NCBI RefSeq assembly: GCF_963678635.1
Contig: NW_026971385.1
Coordinates: 1-56,317 of the forward strand
DNA length: 56,317 nucleotides
Source: Symsagittifera roscoffensis
Lineage: Eukaryota > Xenacoelomorpha > Acoela > Convolutidae
Direction of reading: 5' to 3'
The notes beneath the pieces were generated by a model. That model saw nothing but the letters and a program-made list of their open reading frames with translations, was not told the DNA's origin and did no database searches. A program made the translations under genes and the position numbers. Shown here one piece after another: positions 29,858-42,271 of this stretch; position 1 is the first letter of the stretch; each line of letters opens with the position of its first letter.

Positions 29858-30754
29858 TCAGGACTCAAAAATCCTCCATTGAGCTCCTTGCTCATTTCGT
29901 GTTCTAGGCGCCTTTGAGATGCTAGGCCCTGATGTGTTTGATACCGTGATCTGCCTCAGCAGCGATTCCTCATCATCGGAGCTGATTACGATCTCTTCCC
30001 ACGCTTTTAGTTGTTCGTAGGATCGCATCCACTCCCTCTGCTCTTGCAACCTTTTTGCCTGGTTTGACAATCCCTTCACTTTCGATTCCCTGCTCAAGCA
30101 AAAGGAGTAGTGAAGACTCAGGCTCACGTTTTTTGCCAAGTCCTCTTCCGATATTGACTCCCTTGCCTTGGTGTTATCTCTAGACACCCTCCCAACTCTC
30201 TTCCAACCCGTCGTAATCGCATTTCGGTGGGTAAGCAAAGATCTCATGAAGGCTTCCCGTCCTATATCCGCCAGTAACTGCCGATAATTTTTCTGATGCT
30301 TCTTCAAATGATCCTTCGTCACCGCATATAGCCAAGATGTCAATGTTGCTCGAAACCACGGGAAAAACCTTATGTGGCTCCATACGTGCCTGACCTCCAT
30401 CGGTATAGCGAACAGTTTGCATGCAGTCTCAAACATCTCAAGTCTTCTGCTATAGTCAATAGCGTGTATCGACTCCGCTGTCGTTGTCTTCGACTCCCGA
30501 TACTTCGTCACATTCTCTTCGATCCATCGCAACGCCAACATTGTGCTCAAGACCAGGAGGGTCACCATCTGACGATTATCGGGTAACTCGATCGACCGAA
30601 TCTCTTCAACGTCCCATACCAAGCTGAGGTTTGGGTGCTCCGGATACCACACCGTCTGTGCAAGACAATGGCATGCGCATTCCCCATGCGTGATATCCAT
30701 GCTCCGGAGCTTGCGCTCTCCCGAAGCGTCCAGTAGAGTTTCCACTTCCATCAT
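29858..30754 (-). pseudogene. C-terminus of the accessory protein, diverged copy
   Basis: 298-codon open frame from ATG 30754. It aligns with the C-terminal ~300 residues of the 756-residue protein: MMEVETLLDASGERK against MMEVEPLLEASGKRN, THGECACHCLAQTVWYP against THDEFPCHCLLQTWWYP, and LLTHRNAITTGWKRV against LVTHRNAVTTAVKRI. The conserved His-x-Cys and Trp-Tyr-Pro positions point to function. The C-terminal tail is acidic and Ser-rich and does not align. Upstream the frame is lost near 30750, so the copy is not intact. Confidence 0.8.
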
Positions 30755-30911
30755 CTTCTCGTGTGTTCATCGGCACTATTCATCGGCTTTTCGATTGTGT
30801 TCTGTCTCTCGAAGTCACTCGTGTTCTCGCCCTTCAAACTGAAGAGTTCTTCTCTCCAGATTTCACTCAAGTCATCTCTTTGTTCCCTTGGTACAGTCCC
30901 CAGGATCTTCC

Positions 30912-31349
30912 TCAACAATCTGTGTGAATGGTGCGACATTCGAGCCAGCCGTACGCACTTGGGTACCGAGAGGGCTCAAGACCAACCTTCCACCCTCTGA
31001 TATGCTTCTGGGTTGTTTGCAACGCCTCAGGCCATGACTCTACGCTCAATGCTGTCACCAAATGGTGCTCAGACTCCAGCATCTCCAGTGATTTTAAACT
31101 GCACATCCTTGAGAAGAACCCCAGTGCCGTTGCTATAGTCACCGTAGTGTTCGTGTAACATTCAGCCACTATCTGCAATTCACTCTTCTCTCTTTCTGTT
31201 ACGTCGCCAAACCAAGCGACTAGGTCTTCTCTCTGAAAAGACAGCACTCTGACACTTGATCGTCCATCACGAGTGTGCTCTCCGCCTCCACACGTCAAGT
31301 CAGGACATCTACCGGGTTCCAACTTCTTCACTGACCCTAGCTTACTCAT
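30912..31349 (-). pseudogene. Middle of the accessory protein, diverged copy
   Basis: 145-codon frame aligned with residues ~235-355 of the 756-residue protein: a Cys cluster (LEPGRCPDLTCGGGEH), IVAECYTNTTVTIATALGFFSRM and HLVTALSVESWPEALQTTQKHI against the same blocks there. The intervening sequence to 30754 is non-coding in this copy, where one or more frameshifts separate the two segments. Confidence 0.75.
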
Positions 31350-31765
31350 TGCCTCACGCGACTCTTTACTCTGAGGTAGGTACGATCAGTTTGTGTAATA
31401 GATTCAGAGTTTCCAAAACTTCATCCTTCGTCGGCGTTGGCCTCACTCGCTCCGTGACCTCTTCAATCAAGCTTGCGTGGGGATGTGGGCACTAGGAAGG
31501 TCTCAGCATTTTCCAAACCCTTCCTAAATTCGTAATCAGCATTCCATTTCCATTCCCCACCTTCAATTCCACTCTTTTATTCGAGCGTGGTACGCTTATC
31601 AACTTTGCATTCTCTCAAGTATCGGGCCTTGGCTCGGTTTTTGCCTTTCCATTGAATCAATCTCGATTATCTTCTCTGTCCAAAACTTTAACAGCTACGT
31701 CACTTCGTGATTCCTGTGAGCGCTCTCGGCCTCTGAATCCAAGAAAGGGTTGTACGCTATCCCCA

Positions 31766-32299
31766 TTACTCCAGATACATATTGGTATTCTCTCCGTTTG
31801 TTGGGTCTCGAGTAACCTTCGCCGAGGCCAAGCTACGATGCACATAATGTCCCTCTTTGAATTTCTTGTTGTAGAATCTTCGTATTTCATCAAGTTTCCC
31901 ATGATTCTCTAGAGATTGCCTGGAGCCATCCTCCTTCTCGATCCCAGTACACTGGTATACGTTCCAGATGACCGTGGAGATTCTCCGTTCCTTTGTCCTA
32001 CTTCCCACTGCTCTCTGCTGACACGCTTGGACGGTACTGTCGGTCATTACGGACATTATCCACCTCAAGAAACAAGTAGCATCTTTCCTCCTTGCCAGAC
32101 TCAAACCGGAATTATCCCTGGCAATATGCTGCACCAGCATTTGGTAGACCTCTAGATTCTTGCTGCCCAGTTTCAACTTGTCGTGTGAGGTCAACATCTC
32201 CAGTTCTATTCCCAACAAGCTCCATGCGAACATCAGCTGTCCCGCTGTTCTAACGAAGAGATTTGCCATCAATGGCAACGCGGACGAGGGTGTTCTCAT
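31766..32299 (-). pseudogene. N-terminal junction region of the accessory proteins, diverged copy
   Basis: 177-codon frame. Its start (LFVRTAGQLMFAWSLLGI) matches the end of the 24799-25293 segment and its later part (KLDEIRRFYNKKF) matches the start of the 756-residue protein. In this relative the two lie in one uninterrupted frame, which supports the idea that 24547-27565 was originally a single protein. Confidence 0.75.
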
Positions 32300-32311
32300 C
32301 GCCTCTTCGAA

Positions 32312-32955
32312 TTAACCCTGCAGTAAGTTTTGCCAAGTTCGTTTCAGCTGGCTCCCCAGTTTTAACTTGTTAATCTCGGCTTTTTGTTGGTTAGCCCAAT
32401 TGCGACGCTTGCGGGACTCTCCACGATCGAGTTCTTTCAGGCAGTCCTCCAGCTCCTTCATTGTCTCCAGAGCCATCCACCAAGCTCGAGCGGTATTCCT
32501 CATCGCACTCTTCTCAATAGAATCGCTGGCCACTTGTTTCCCAATAGCCTGGTGCTCGCTCGAGATCCATTCTTTGCCAACGTCCACCTCCCAAGTTTGT
32601 CCACTCGTCGGACCACTTTTCGTGCTCGCCTTCTGAAGTCTGAAGTCTTCTTCCGTTGCCAGACTCGTCGAGGCCTCCATCTCTTTCAACACCTCGGTCA
32701 GCTTTCTTTGGTTCGGAGCTGCCCTTGTAGGCCGCTGTCTTCCATCGCGCTGAAATCATGGGAGCCGTCTCCCTCAAATTCTTCTCAGAGACCGCGTCCG
32801 CCGAGGTACTACTCAACTGTTCTACCTCCCTTTTCCTCTTTCTGGAACTCACACCTTTACTTGGGAGCGTCGCCACATTCAACACCGATTCAACCTCCTT
32901 GTGCCGTTCCAACCCTTCCAACTCTTGCCTCCCCCTTCTCGAGCCTTAAGGATAT
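32312..32955 (-). pseudogene. Accessory protein segment, diverged copy
   Basis: Two overlapping frames (32921-32514 and 32692-32312). The second (ISSEHQAIGKQVASDS, RNTARAWWMALETMKELEDCL) aligns with 24730-24900 of the giant element across the position of its TAG. The first holds a basic SSRKRKREVEQ stretch like the SAKRKRVEEV stretch near 24470-24500. The frame changes around 32600. Confidence 0.65.
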
Positions 32956-33473
32956 TAATTTTCAATCATATTACTAGTGTTACCCTTATCCTCCCTCTCA
33001 ACCTTTATTACTTTATCGTCAGTTTTTTGTTTCAGAGTAGAGCTGTCTTTACATTCATCATCTCTGGTCTTCTGCTCCGTTTCCCTCAGCTTGATCATCC
33101 TGCTCAACAACTCCTTTCTCGCCTTTTCGGCCAGTCCGGTGCCCAACAAAACTGGTTCCCCGAATTTCACCACTGTGTCCCATAACTCTTCTTTGAAGCT
33201 CTCCAGCGTAGCTTCGGTTTTCGCTTTCTGATTAAACTCACTCAAGATTTCTCGCCACGCTTTCTCGTCCAGAGTATCCAGGAACATCCATTTATTGCCC
33301 TCGAAGACATTCTTCTTACTTTCTTTGGCACTCAAGAGGATCATTCCCATATTGGAGTTTTCCCTAGTCAAGGGTAGTTCCAAGTCTTTCCGAGGGGATT
33401 CCAGGGGTGGCGTGGCCGTGTTTGCCCAATCAACTCCACCCTTGGGGTTTTTAAAACTATTCTTTTTCAGCAA
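32955..33473 (-). pseudogene. Accessory protein segment, diverged copy, 5' end of the fragment
   Basis: 172 codons from ATG 33473. It aligns with 23990-24240 of the giant element (EKAWREI, KEELWDTVVKFG, LGTGLAEKARKELL). It ends in a Lys/Glu/Asp-rich tail. Sequence upstream of 33480 is unrelated AT-rich DNA, so the older copy is truncated here. Confidence 0.7.
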
Positions 33474-33480
33474 AAACTAA

Positions 33481-36118
33481 TCCTTCGATAAGGTACATTG
33501 TATACTTCTACAACAAGTGAAAATAATATAATTCTACTGGATTTTATTGTGATAAAAAAGATTAAGTAATGTTTGAATGCAAATTTTTTTTATATTTCAG
33601 AACCGTGAATTTTATTCAATGTTTTAAATCAAGTCAGGTGACTCAACCGCAAGGATAACTTGCACCAGCTCGCCCTAAAAAGCTCAAAAGTTCTCATTTG
33701 ACGTACAACTCAAAAGAGTTTCAGCTTTCCTGGCGCCTTTACACACACCCCAAAGATGTCCAATGTGTACATCGGAATCTCATTCGTTTTTTATTCTCAA
33801 ACTGTACATGGCAAAAGGTTTACACTTCAACCATATGGAAAAATTTTAGAATACATCTTATTAGCAAGCCCCAAATGTGTTATCTGCAGTTTTTGTAATT
33901 TTTGCATTCATTTCTTGGTTTTTCATTTTAATAACCTAAAAACAGGGTAATTTTATTTGTAAAGTCTATGGTAAGAAATGGCTTTAAACATTTTTTTTCG
34001 GTTCGCAAATAATTAAAAATCTACAAAGAAAGAAAAAAAGCTGTTTTGAGACAGAAAATAGCAATTTTCAGCTTGTAGAAACGGCAAAACTGCAAACTGA
34101 ATATAAATTAAAAATAACCAAAAAATTTCAAAAACTTGAATAAAATGTCTTTTTTATTTTCGAAAATCGAAAAAATTAAAATGTTTCCACTAAACTTCAC
34201 GGAAATTTTTTGATTTAGTCATCACTTAAATGTTTTTCCTGCCTTGTCACCATTGCGTGATGAGCACGACTCCAAATTTCATTTGAGAAGCCTAAACACA
34301 AAAATTTGACACAAAGATAACTTAAAAAAAGGAGGAAAAATTTGAAACAATTTACCAAATTAACAACAAAAATTACGCACGGAAAGTTTTTTGATGATTC
34401 AAAGAATCCTTTTGTTTTCAATTGCTTAAACAGTTTTTCCATGAAACAAGTTGGTGGCAGAAAACCAAATTTGAAAATAAAGCAGAATTAAACCAAAATA
34501 TGTTTTAAGCGGCTAAAATTTTCCATTGAATGAATAGTTGAGTTAATTTTATTTGATCAGGTGCATAAAGCCTTCAAAAAGCTGTTCATAAAAAAACACT
34601 CTCATCTAACAATACTTGAAAGCACGTTCATTTCTTCAGAAAAACTATCGTAAGCTTTTTTAAAAATTAAGTAAAAAGGGACAAGTGAATTCATGAATAC
34701 AATAATTTGTGTGAATGAACATCTGCACTTATTTGACAATTTTGAGACTTTTTCTTTATAAAGAAAACGAAAAAAAGCACGAAGTGTATCAGACACTTTA
34801 ATCCGTTCCTTGATAGTAAACAATTCTAAAATGATGCTCTTTAAAATTTTATGCTCAACCCAGGATTTAAGACAAGAAAAAAACTTTTGAACTTAGACTC
34901 AGACAATTGGTAGTAAAAATCTAATTCTTTTCAGGTTCATTCAATGCACATCCAATTAAAACATTGATTAAAAAAAACTAGGACACTGACACTCTGGAGC
35001 ACTCGTTTGTTTTTAAAAAAAACGGTTCAATGATCAACCAAACGATTTCCCACCTTTTGACTGATAACCAGCAAACAACTCCTAACGGTTATTAGTTCAA
35101 GCTTTTCAAGTATCCAGAAAATTAACTTTTAATTCAAACTTGTTTTTAAACAAATTGGATCGATTACCGGTATGATTAGTTTAAACGGTTGCTCGATGTC
35201 GGGTTTGATTTAAATAAACTGAAAACGAAATTGTACAATTGTCAATTTTAAGCCATTTCATTAAACTTCAAATATCTGGTAGCTTCACAGCAAAGACTAA
35301 AATTGTGGATAATTTCATTATCTGCTGAGTGTAATTGTTGATTCGTGCTTCTAGGTCCCTAAGCAAAAAGATGAAACATATCAAAGAAATTCTGTAAATA
35401 ATTACAATTTCAAAAGTCTATTAGGAATTGAGCCCACGATCGCTCTTTCACTTGCCGTATTGAAGAATGCTTTGGTCTATTTCTAATTGTGAGGGCACTA
35501 ACGCAATTTTAAGAACTGATAACATTTTTCTTCATGTTTTTAGTTTTTTGAAGAGAGTAGTGATCATCATTTATTTATGACAACTTGCTGTAATAAATTA
35601 GGGTAATAATTGAAATTGGTAATTTGGGGAAATTTTTCAGCGCGTCAATCGATAGCAGCAAAGTTTTTGGTTGTCATAACAGTGCAAAATTGTTACAAAA
35701 AACTACCAACAAAACTGTGATCGGTCGCCACCGGGTTTCGGAGTGAAGCCATTATAGGTGACATTTTGCTTATCATACCTGGTTGTTATTGCTTGCCCGC
35801 TGGCAATTGGACAAGATTAATGAAAACAGGAAAACCAATTTTGGAGACTGGTTCAATAGATCATTTTTTTTCTTTTTCAAAATAAAAATTCAACCACGTT
35901 TCTTTTAATTTTAGAATTTCTCGATAGCATTTTAGAATTTTTCGATAGCATTATTTGCCATATATTTGTCTTTGAAGGAAAAAAAAACTGAATGTCAAAA
36001 ATCAAAACTCAAAATTTTAAATTTGAGATTGAACAAACTCTGCAAAAAAATGGCCAGCACCCATTCAAAAATAATCTCTATGTTCATCTCTCTAAAAGCA
36101 TTTCTTTCAAATCCGAGC
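33481..36118. other. AT-rich non-coding DNA
   Basis: No gene, RNA or retroelement that I can support. Short open stretches (34215-34442, 34602-34823, minus) are Phe/Lys/Ile-rich and look like chance. Confidence 0.5.
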
Positions 36119-36388
36119 TCAGATATCAGCTTGTGTCCCTTTTTTTAAAATTTTGAAACAAAAAAAAAAACAACTCATTTCGGGAAAACCTTGATGAAAA
36201 CGCACGCACGGATTGCAAGTCACAAGATCTTCGCCCCACTTTCGAATTGCTTCGAAGTTCCAATCTGTCATTAAAGCTTGTCCCGGTGCATTAGCTTCTG
36301 GTTCGTACAAACAAAGCAGGAAAAAGGAGCCACAGTGTGTTTCGGAGGTTGTTTCGCAACCAATATGAGTACTGTTTTGCCACATCAT
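36119..36388 (-). pseudogene. CAP-superfamily (SCP/TAPS) gene, C-terminal exon
   Basis: After an acceptor ATTATTCAG (minus), the exon starts in phase 0 with MMWQNSTHIGCE and continues to GSFFLLCLYEPEANAPGQ. This is the second half of a CAP domain: the strand after FTQ (xVW.x[ST]..xGC) and the VC.Y.P.GN..GQ ending. An extension with further Cys follows, to TGA at 36119. It may be spliced earlier, since a GTTTTC donor-like site follows CATCAAG. The exon joins in phase with the exon at 39562-39751 across a 3.2-kb intron. CAP proteins are usually secreted. Confidence 0.65.
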
Positions 36389-39300
36389 CTGAATAATAAA
36401 CCGCAAAATTATTTTACCCGGAGTTAATATGATTCTTCTTCTTCGTATCGACGAATTCTTTAATTGAAAAAAAGACCTAATCAAGTCAAAATGCTGACGA
36501 GTGCTCGCAATTTGTACGTTCCGATTCTGAGACCTTAAAATGTTTGAACCTGCCTTAAGAAATAAGGCTGGTTATGATGTTAAAATCTCAAGATTTTTAC
36601 AACTGAGAACTTTTAAAAGCTTTGAAAAGCAAAACATTTGTTTTGAGTAGTTATAGAAACATTTGAACATCAGGAAAAAGAACAACATGACTGTCATTTT
36701 CCATTAAAAAGGCAAATGAGAAAAGCTGTTTTCTTGTAATTCATCTGGGAGTTTTGAATTCCACAAGTTGTCAAAAGAAGAATATTGAAACATTTATTTC
36801 CTTCTCTACCCCCAATAATTTAGGAAATAGATTGCTAAAAACTCTTGGCTATCAAAAAATAATACATTCGATTAAAATAAAGGAACCATTTTTCAAATTT
36901 AAAAAACACTCATTTACATTTTTTCACTCATTTAACTTTGCAGTTTGAGGGTTTAAAAGTTATTCTGTTTTCATCAGAGTGCAAAAAACAGTTATTATGA
37001 TGATCAAACATAGTGGGGAATATTTTTTTCTCCATATCACAGTAACATCTCGTGTTTAGCCACAAAAACAATTCAAAAAAAAAACTCAAATGGAAGAAAA
37101 AGTATATTGAAAAGTTGGATGAAAGTACATAAAAGCCCAAAATATTAGTGCCGTCCAAATTTTCGCCATACCATAAAACTATTGAAACGAAAGCAGAACT
37201 ATCCATTTTCTGGAAAAAAAAGTTGAAAAAAATTACTGATTTAGTTATTCAACTTGCAATTCAATCAATTTAATTTAAAAAGGATCAATATATCATGATG
37301 TTTGCCCAAAGATGAAATACAGCAAAGAATTTTTAACGACACTCAAACCGATCGATGTTGAAAAACAATCAAATGTTTTTAATACTCTTGGAAAGACGAT
37401 TGAATCAATTTCTTGTAGGACTACAAGAGTCTTGTAGTTTTCTCATCAAAAAAATAAAGTTTAACAAAACAATGATCATACATTTCTGTATAAAAATTTA
37501 GGTCCAGAGCATGTTGAGCGCCCTGCCTAAAGTGTTAACATAAACAAAATTTAGTTTTGATGATAATTTTATTGAAACCTATCACATGCGCCCAGTTCAA
37601 GAAGTGAAACAAAGTCGAGAACTATTTTTTTGAAGGTAGCGAAAATTTTAAAAACAAAACATTTGTAGTTAAGTTAGAAGCATGAAAAAGATAAACACTT
37701 CACGTTTTTTAATAAGAGTTGAATCGGGTATTCATGTTACATAGGTTTTTTATTTGTTTAGAGAAACATTTTAAATTTTGTCAAAAAATACCATAATCAT
37801 TTTTCGTTAATCAATTGTTATATCATTTTTTTTTCTTTAACCTTAATTTCACAAATTAGGGGTTTAATAATGATGCGAAATCCTTTACAAGCTAAATTTG
37901 AATTGATGTTTTGGTTACTTTCGACAAAATTTGAGTTACGATGTGTTTCTTTAAAGATTTTGCACAACTTTAATAGGACGAGGTAGTGGTTGAATTCTTA
38001 CACGTTTTATTGCTTGTATCAGTTTCCACAGGCACACTTACACAAAAAAATATGCGCCTAATAAAGGTGAGGTTCATAAAGCATGGCAGAGTTTCGTGGA
38101 AATTTTTTAAAATCACTTTAAAAAATTTAAAAACCTTAAAACTATTATTAAACAACAAGTTATATGATTCATAAAAACCTGGTAAGAAACATGATGTTTA
38201 CTAGGAATGAGAAAAATTAAGTTTGATCTCCAAGTTGAGTGATTGTAAAAGTATAGTATTAAGAACTTGTACAAAAACTATTCGTGTTTTGAGTTTTTTC
38301 GTGTGAAGCGTATATATTGGTGGGTAAATAATTTAACGCTATAGAAAAATCTGAAAACTTGCGTTGAAAACCGAAAATTAGCTGAAACTATTACTTTTAG
38401 GACCGTTAAGTGCTTTGAAAGCTGAAATAAAATATCGACTCAATAAAATTTCGAAATCAATACTGATGCAAATTTCCATTGAAAAAAAAAAAAAAAACTT
38501 GCGAAAGAGTCTTGGAAACTTGGAAACTCGCAAGGAAAAAAATGAAGACTGTGATAAAGTTTTTTTTTAAATTTTCAGTTTTCGTTTTAAAATTGAAAAA
38601 CATATGGCTTTAGAGCTCCTTGAGTTTCCAGAATTGTTTTTTGTTGACATTTTTTGATGAAGTCAAGCCAAATCGAGAAAACTTGATCAATAGGTAATTT
38701 TTGACTCCACTGGGAAATCTTAAGATGAGTTGCACTTCAAAAGTTAGAAGTAGATAAACATTTTTTTGTCATTTCCAATTTTTATGTTCGATATTGAAGT
38801 TTGGGTTCCTTTAAACTGTCGAAAAGAAATGTATGAACTTAAAAGTCAAACCGCGAAAAAAAAAACTTTTTTAGAACAATTAAGTTTTGAGTTTTTTTAA
38901 CACCACGACCTAAATAAGAATATTCTCCACGTTCATAGCTCTTTAAAACAATATAGCGAAATTCAGAACCTTTCTGGGCACAAAAAAAACTCTTCTGTAA
39001 AAGTAAGCAAAAAAAAATAACTTTTTTGATTTTTTGAAATGAATAAAAGAAGAGTCGGAAAAATATGATAAAAAAGCAAACATTATTACACTAATTTAAA
39101 ACTTCAACATTCAAAGTTGAAGTGCAAAGAAAAGAGGGTATTGCTTGCCCTAAATGAAATCTTTTAAACTGCTCGATTTCTAATACTTTCAGAAAAAGAG
39201 TTTAAGTTGATACACTTCTGAGAAACAAAAAGTAAAGTGTAACAAATTTAATTCAAATGCTAATAGATTTCTTTTTCCAGAATAACCAGTAAACAACAAA

Positions 39301-39561
39301 ACATCTTGGGGCGCAAAGCCAAGATGTGTACTTTGTTATCGGATTCCGCCCTAGGACGCGCTTTTAGTTCTTTGATTGTTTTTCTTTGATCGTTCTCACA
39401 GAAACCAACATACACTCACTTGCCTATTCGGTGCATTGTGTTTTTGGCCTCGACACTTAGGCCTGATATTGTTAAAATCTCCGACGAATAATTTTCAGAC
39501 AAAATTCCTGGCCCTAGACAAATCTTTTCCTTATTTTGGTATAATTTTTGATGAAATTTAC
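36389..39561. other. AT-rich DNA, presumed CAP intron
   Basis: No recognised genes. An open stretch at 37206-36928 (minus) contains WYGENLDGTN, faintly like the CAP GENL motif, but it lies on the wrong side for this gene and is otherwise low complexity. Confidence 0.4.
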
Positions 39562-39751
39562 CTGGGTAAACGAACCATATTCATCTACACTTTTATTGGG
39601 ATGACAGGCATCAAACTAATCATTGCCACCTGGAAACTGATAATTGGCTCTGGAACTGTACCATCCCTCCACAACTGCCTCAACATGTGCAACTGCAATG
39701 TCGCCAGTGATTTCAGACAACATTGCTGCGTTTCCAGAAGCTATATTTTTA
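39562..39751 (-). pseudogene. CAP-superfamily exon with an in-frame TAG
   Basis: Bounded by an acceptor-like CTATTTCAAG and a donor CAG|GTAAATTT. It reads KNIASGNAAM (GEN-like block), VVEGWYSSRANYQF (CAP: AVxxWYxEixxYxF), then a TAG at 39616-39618 (minus), then FDACHPNKSVDEYGSFTQ (CAP signature GHFTQ with His changed to Ser). It is less AT-rich than the flanks. The stop and the replaced His suggest a pseudogene or a poorly conserved paralogue. It splices in phase with 36388. Confidence 0.6.
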
Positions 39752-40475
39752 CTTGAAATAGTTAAGTTGTGTTTCATTCGTACTTTGCAGCAAGGTATAA
39801 AAATCACGAAGATAAAATTTGTTCACAAAAATCGAGAAAAATGGAATCATGCATTTATAAGCCTGACAAGTAACGAACTGAAAAAAGACTCTATGGAATA
39901 TTTGGACAATTTTAATTTGATCCGAATATGTTTTTGTGGTCTTCAGTTAACTTCAGCGGCGGAAAAAACTATAATCAATATCCATCCTGTACATTTCCTA
40001 CCTAAAAACGAAAACGAGGTTCTCGAACTGAGACTCCACGAAAGCTTATCTTTTGGTCACAAAAGTGGTTCGACAAGTTTTCATTACAGTTTCCATTACA
40101 AAAACATTAGTATTTTTTTATGTCTATCGAAATTGTTTGCCCTTTAAAGAAGGATTCGTGTAAACGGTTGACAATAGCTGACCTTTAGTCACTTTTCTTA
40201 AGGCTTGACGCCTTCAGTCATTTCAATTAAATAGAGAAAATGTGACTAATGGAATAGCAAGTGCATAAGCTGAAATTTTATTTCAGATTTCATATCCAGT
40301 GGTGTGTAAGTTTGCGTTCCAAGTGTCAATTGTTCTAAAAGCCTTATTCATGTGTCCGTTTTTTATTAACGTGCGTTTATGAATGTGTGTGTGTTTTTTT
40401 GTAACCTAAGAGCCCCGTTTTATTTAACTACCAAACAATTTATTGGAAAAAAACCAAAAATTACACCAATTTGTT

Positions 40476-40670
40476 GAAGAATTGGATCTATCTTCTCATC
40501 TGCACATGTCCGAAAAAAAGCTTTTCTGAGAGCATTTTGCAGCACACCTCCAGCTCTTTCCACTAAATACAATTGATTTTCTCTACAAGCCTTATCTTTG
40601 CCTTAGCTTTCCAGCACACCTCCAGCTCTTTCCACTAAATTCAATTGATTTTCTCTACAAGCCTTAGCTG
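40476..40670 (-). other. Exon-like stretch with a 72-bp tandem duplication
   Basis: The sequence at 40541-40594 repeats at 40613-40665 (plus strand, AGCACACCTCCAGCTC..., offset 72). On the minus strand both copies read KACRENQL(Y/N)LVERAGGVL in phase, and the second-to-be-read copy continues LRKAFFRTCADEK before a GTAATT. It lies just after the candidate CAP first exon. Function unknown; it may be an internal exon with a duplicated segment. Confidence 0.3.
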
Positions 40671-40684
40671 TTCTGTTGACTTAC

Positions 40685-40871
40685 CTAAATCGTCAACGTG
40701 GCTCAAAGTTTTCAAATCAGCATTTTCCCTGTGTAAATTGTGCACATTTCGTATGGCCAAATGAAGTTTGTTCATTTTCTTGCTCACCGGCGCACGTTGA
40801 AATCTTAAATATACAAAAAGAAATTGGATTAGAGCAACAATTGTACTAGAGCCAAGAAAGTAGCGCAGCAT
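40685..40871 (-). pseudogene. Candidate first exon of the CAP gene
   Basis: ATG at 40871, a hydrophobic segment typical of a signal peptide or anchor (residues 1-24, LGSSTIVALIQFLFVYL), then LAIRNVHNLHRENADLKTL, which resembles the first helix of CAP domains (xxxxHNxxR). It ends at a consensus donor GATTTAG|GTAAGT. The CAP region between this exon and 39751 was not found, so membership in the same gene is likely but unproven. Confidence 0.45.
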
Positions 40872-42271
40872 TTTATACTTCTATTTCTTTTGCGCAAACG
40901 AGAATCCACTCTTAAAATATTTCTTTGTGTTTTTGCAATTTTAATAGAGCAAAATAAATAGATTTGATCTGGAGGGAGCACATAATTCATCGCTTAGCTA
41001 GTTTTTGTATAGAAAAAAAAGTATGAGCTTTTAAAATAGTTCAGTAAAATTTAGTGGAGCATTTCATTGCCTTTTAGGTTTTTCATAGTGATTCTGGTTA
41101 AAAGTATTATTTGTTACATCGTAATCTTAAACTACCGCGACAAAATTCTTCAATTTTTATCTATTATCTGTCAATTATAAGCTCATGGCGTGGTTATAAT
41201 CGATGTTTTTGGCTTTTCTCTGCCTGCCACTATAAAAACCACAATCATAAACAGTTTATTGGGTTACTATTTTTCCAAGCAATTAAATCCATTATAATCG
41301 ATAGGAAAGATTTACATCGATCATACTCGATGATAATTATATTGGTTCGTCGCATTTGTAAGTGATGCTCCAATTTCCCAAGTTTGTTGTTTTTGTTCTT
41401 GGATTTAATTGCTATTATAATGCTTCATATCGGTGTCCTAAATTGTTGCTGATCTGAACTGAGCTTTTCACGTTGATTATTTTAATTACCTCGAGGCCGC
41501 AATACTTAAAAATTTTTACAGAAATCTGCCAAATTTGATGAAAACAAGAAAAACTGCTGTTCCTGGATTTTTTATCAAACACATAAACTCAGTTTTTCAG
41601 TGATGCAGTGGCTAATCTTGGATTTTCTCGAAAGTGTCAAAAATTTTGTCGATTTTTCTTAAGTCGACCAAATTGATTTTCCGAGCTCACTTAAAACGGC
41701 AGAAAGACCTTGCTTTGACCTATATTTCTCTGGCACAGGAATAATGTTGAAAAACAGGCCAAAAAAGAGTTTTTAGGCACATTTGAAACGTTTCGCATAA
41801 AAACCGCAGTTTTTTCGGCGCGCGCTACAAACACCCCCAGGCGCCATGTCTTCTAAAAATAGTACAAAAAGAGTCCCTTTGGGTAGGCAGAGGGTCGAAT
41901 CACCTCTAAATCCGCCCCTGCAGTGATACGAAGTGAAAGTAGAAATTCGGGGGCTTCTATGGACAAAAAATTATCTTTTTTGAAACTACGTGAGTTGGAA
42001 ACGGATTTTTTCGAGTGCTAAAGAAATTTAGTCATTGTGAAAATAATTCATCTTACTATCATAACTGAAAATTTTTCTCCGAATTGGAATCACTTTATCC
42101 ATTATAGTGGCATCATTTTGGCAAAGTTTTTTCAAAGTTTTTTATCGTCATCTGATATATTTTTCACTGCAGATTTTTTTCAGGGAGCCTTATCTGAAGT
42201 AGAGAAACTCAGTGCTTCAAACAAAACTTTTCATCTTTCAAAACGATCACAAAAACAAAGAAAAAAATATC
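40872..42271. other. AT-rich non-coding DNA
   Basis: No supported gene. A somewhat GC-rich patch near 41815-41930 may be a decayed repeat element, but I could not assign it. Confidence 0.4.

Larger units (their letters stand above)
29306..33480 (-). mobile_element. Older, diverged relative of the giant element (5'-truncated)
   Basis: Read on the minus strand, 33473-29858 matches the giant element from about 23990 to 27500 at protein level, in the same order. It is followed by a 3' UTR, a GTCCGGGGAG polypurine tract (29479-29470) and an LTR start (29467). Everything upstream of ~33480 (leader, gag, pol, SGNH) is absent. The LTR is cut at 29305/29306 by the end of the giant element, which sits in the opposite orientation. 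Confidence 0.8.

Noticed and set aside
35425-35520. tRNA-like sequence on the minus strand
   Set aside because: The B-box-like GGGCTCAATTCC lacks the needed GTTCGA core and no cloverleaf can be closed.
36928-37206. WYGENLDGTN as a further CAP exon
   Set aside because: It lies between the FTQ and MMW exons on the same strand, the wrong place for the GENL block, and has no clear splice sites.
39644-40147. Plus-strand 167-codon frame
   Set aside because: Its start is antisense to the CAP exon at 39562-39751 and the rest has no recognisable motif.
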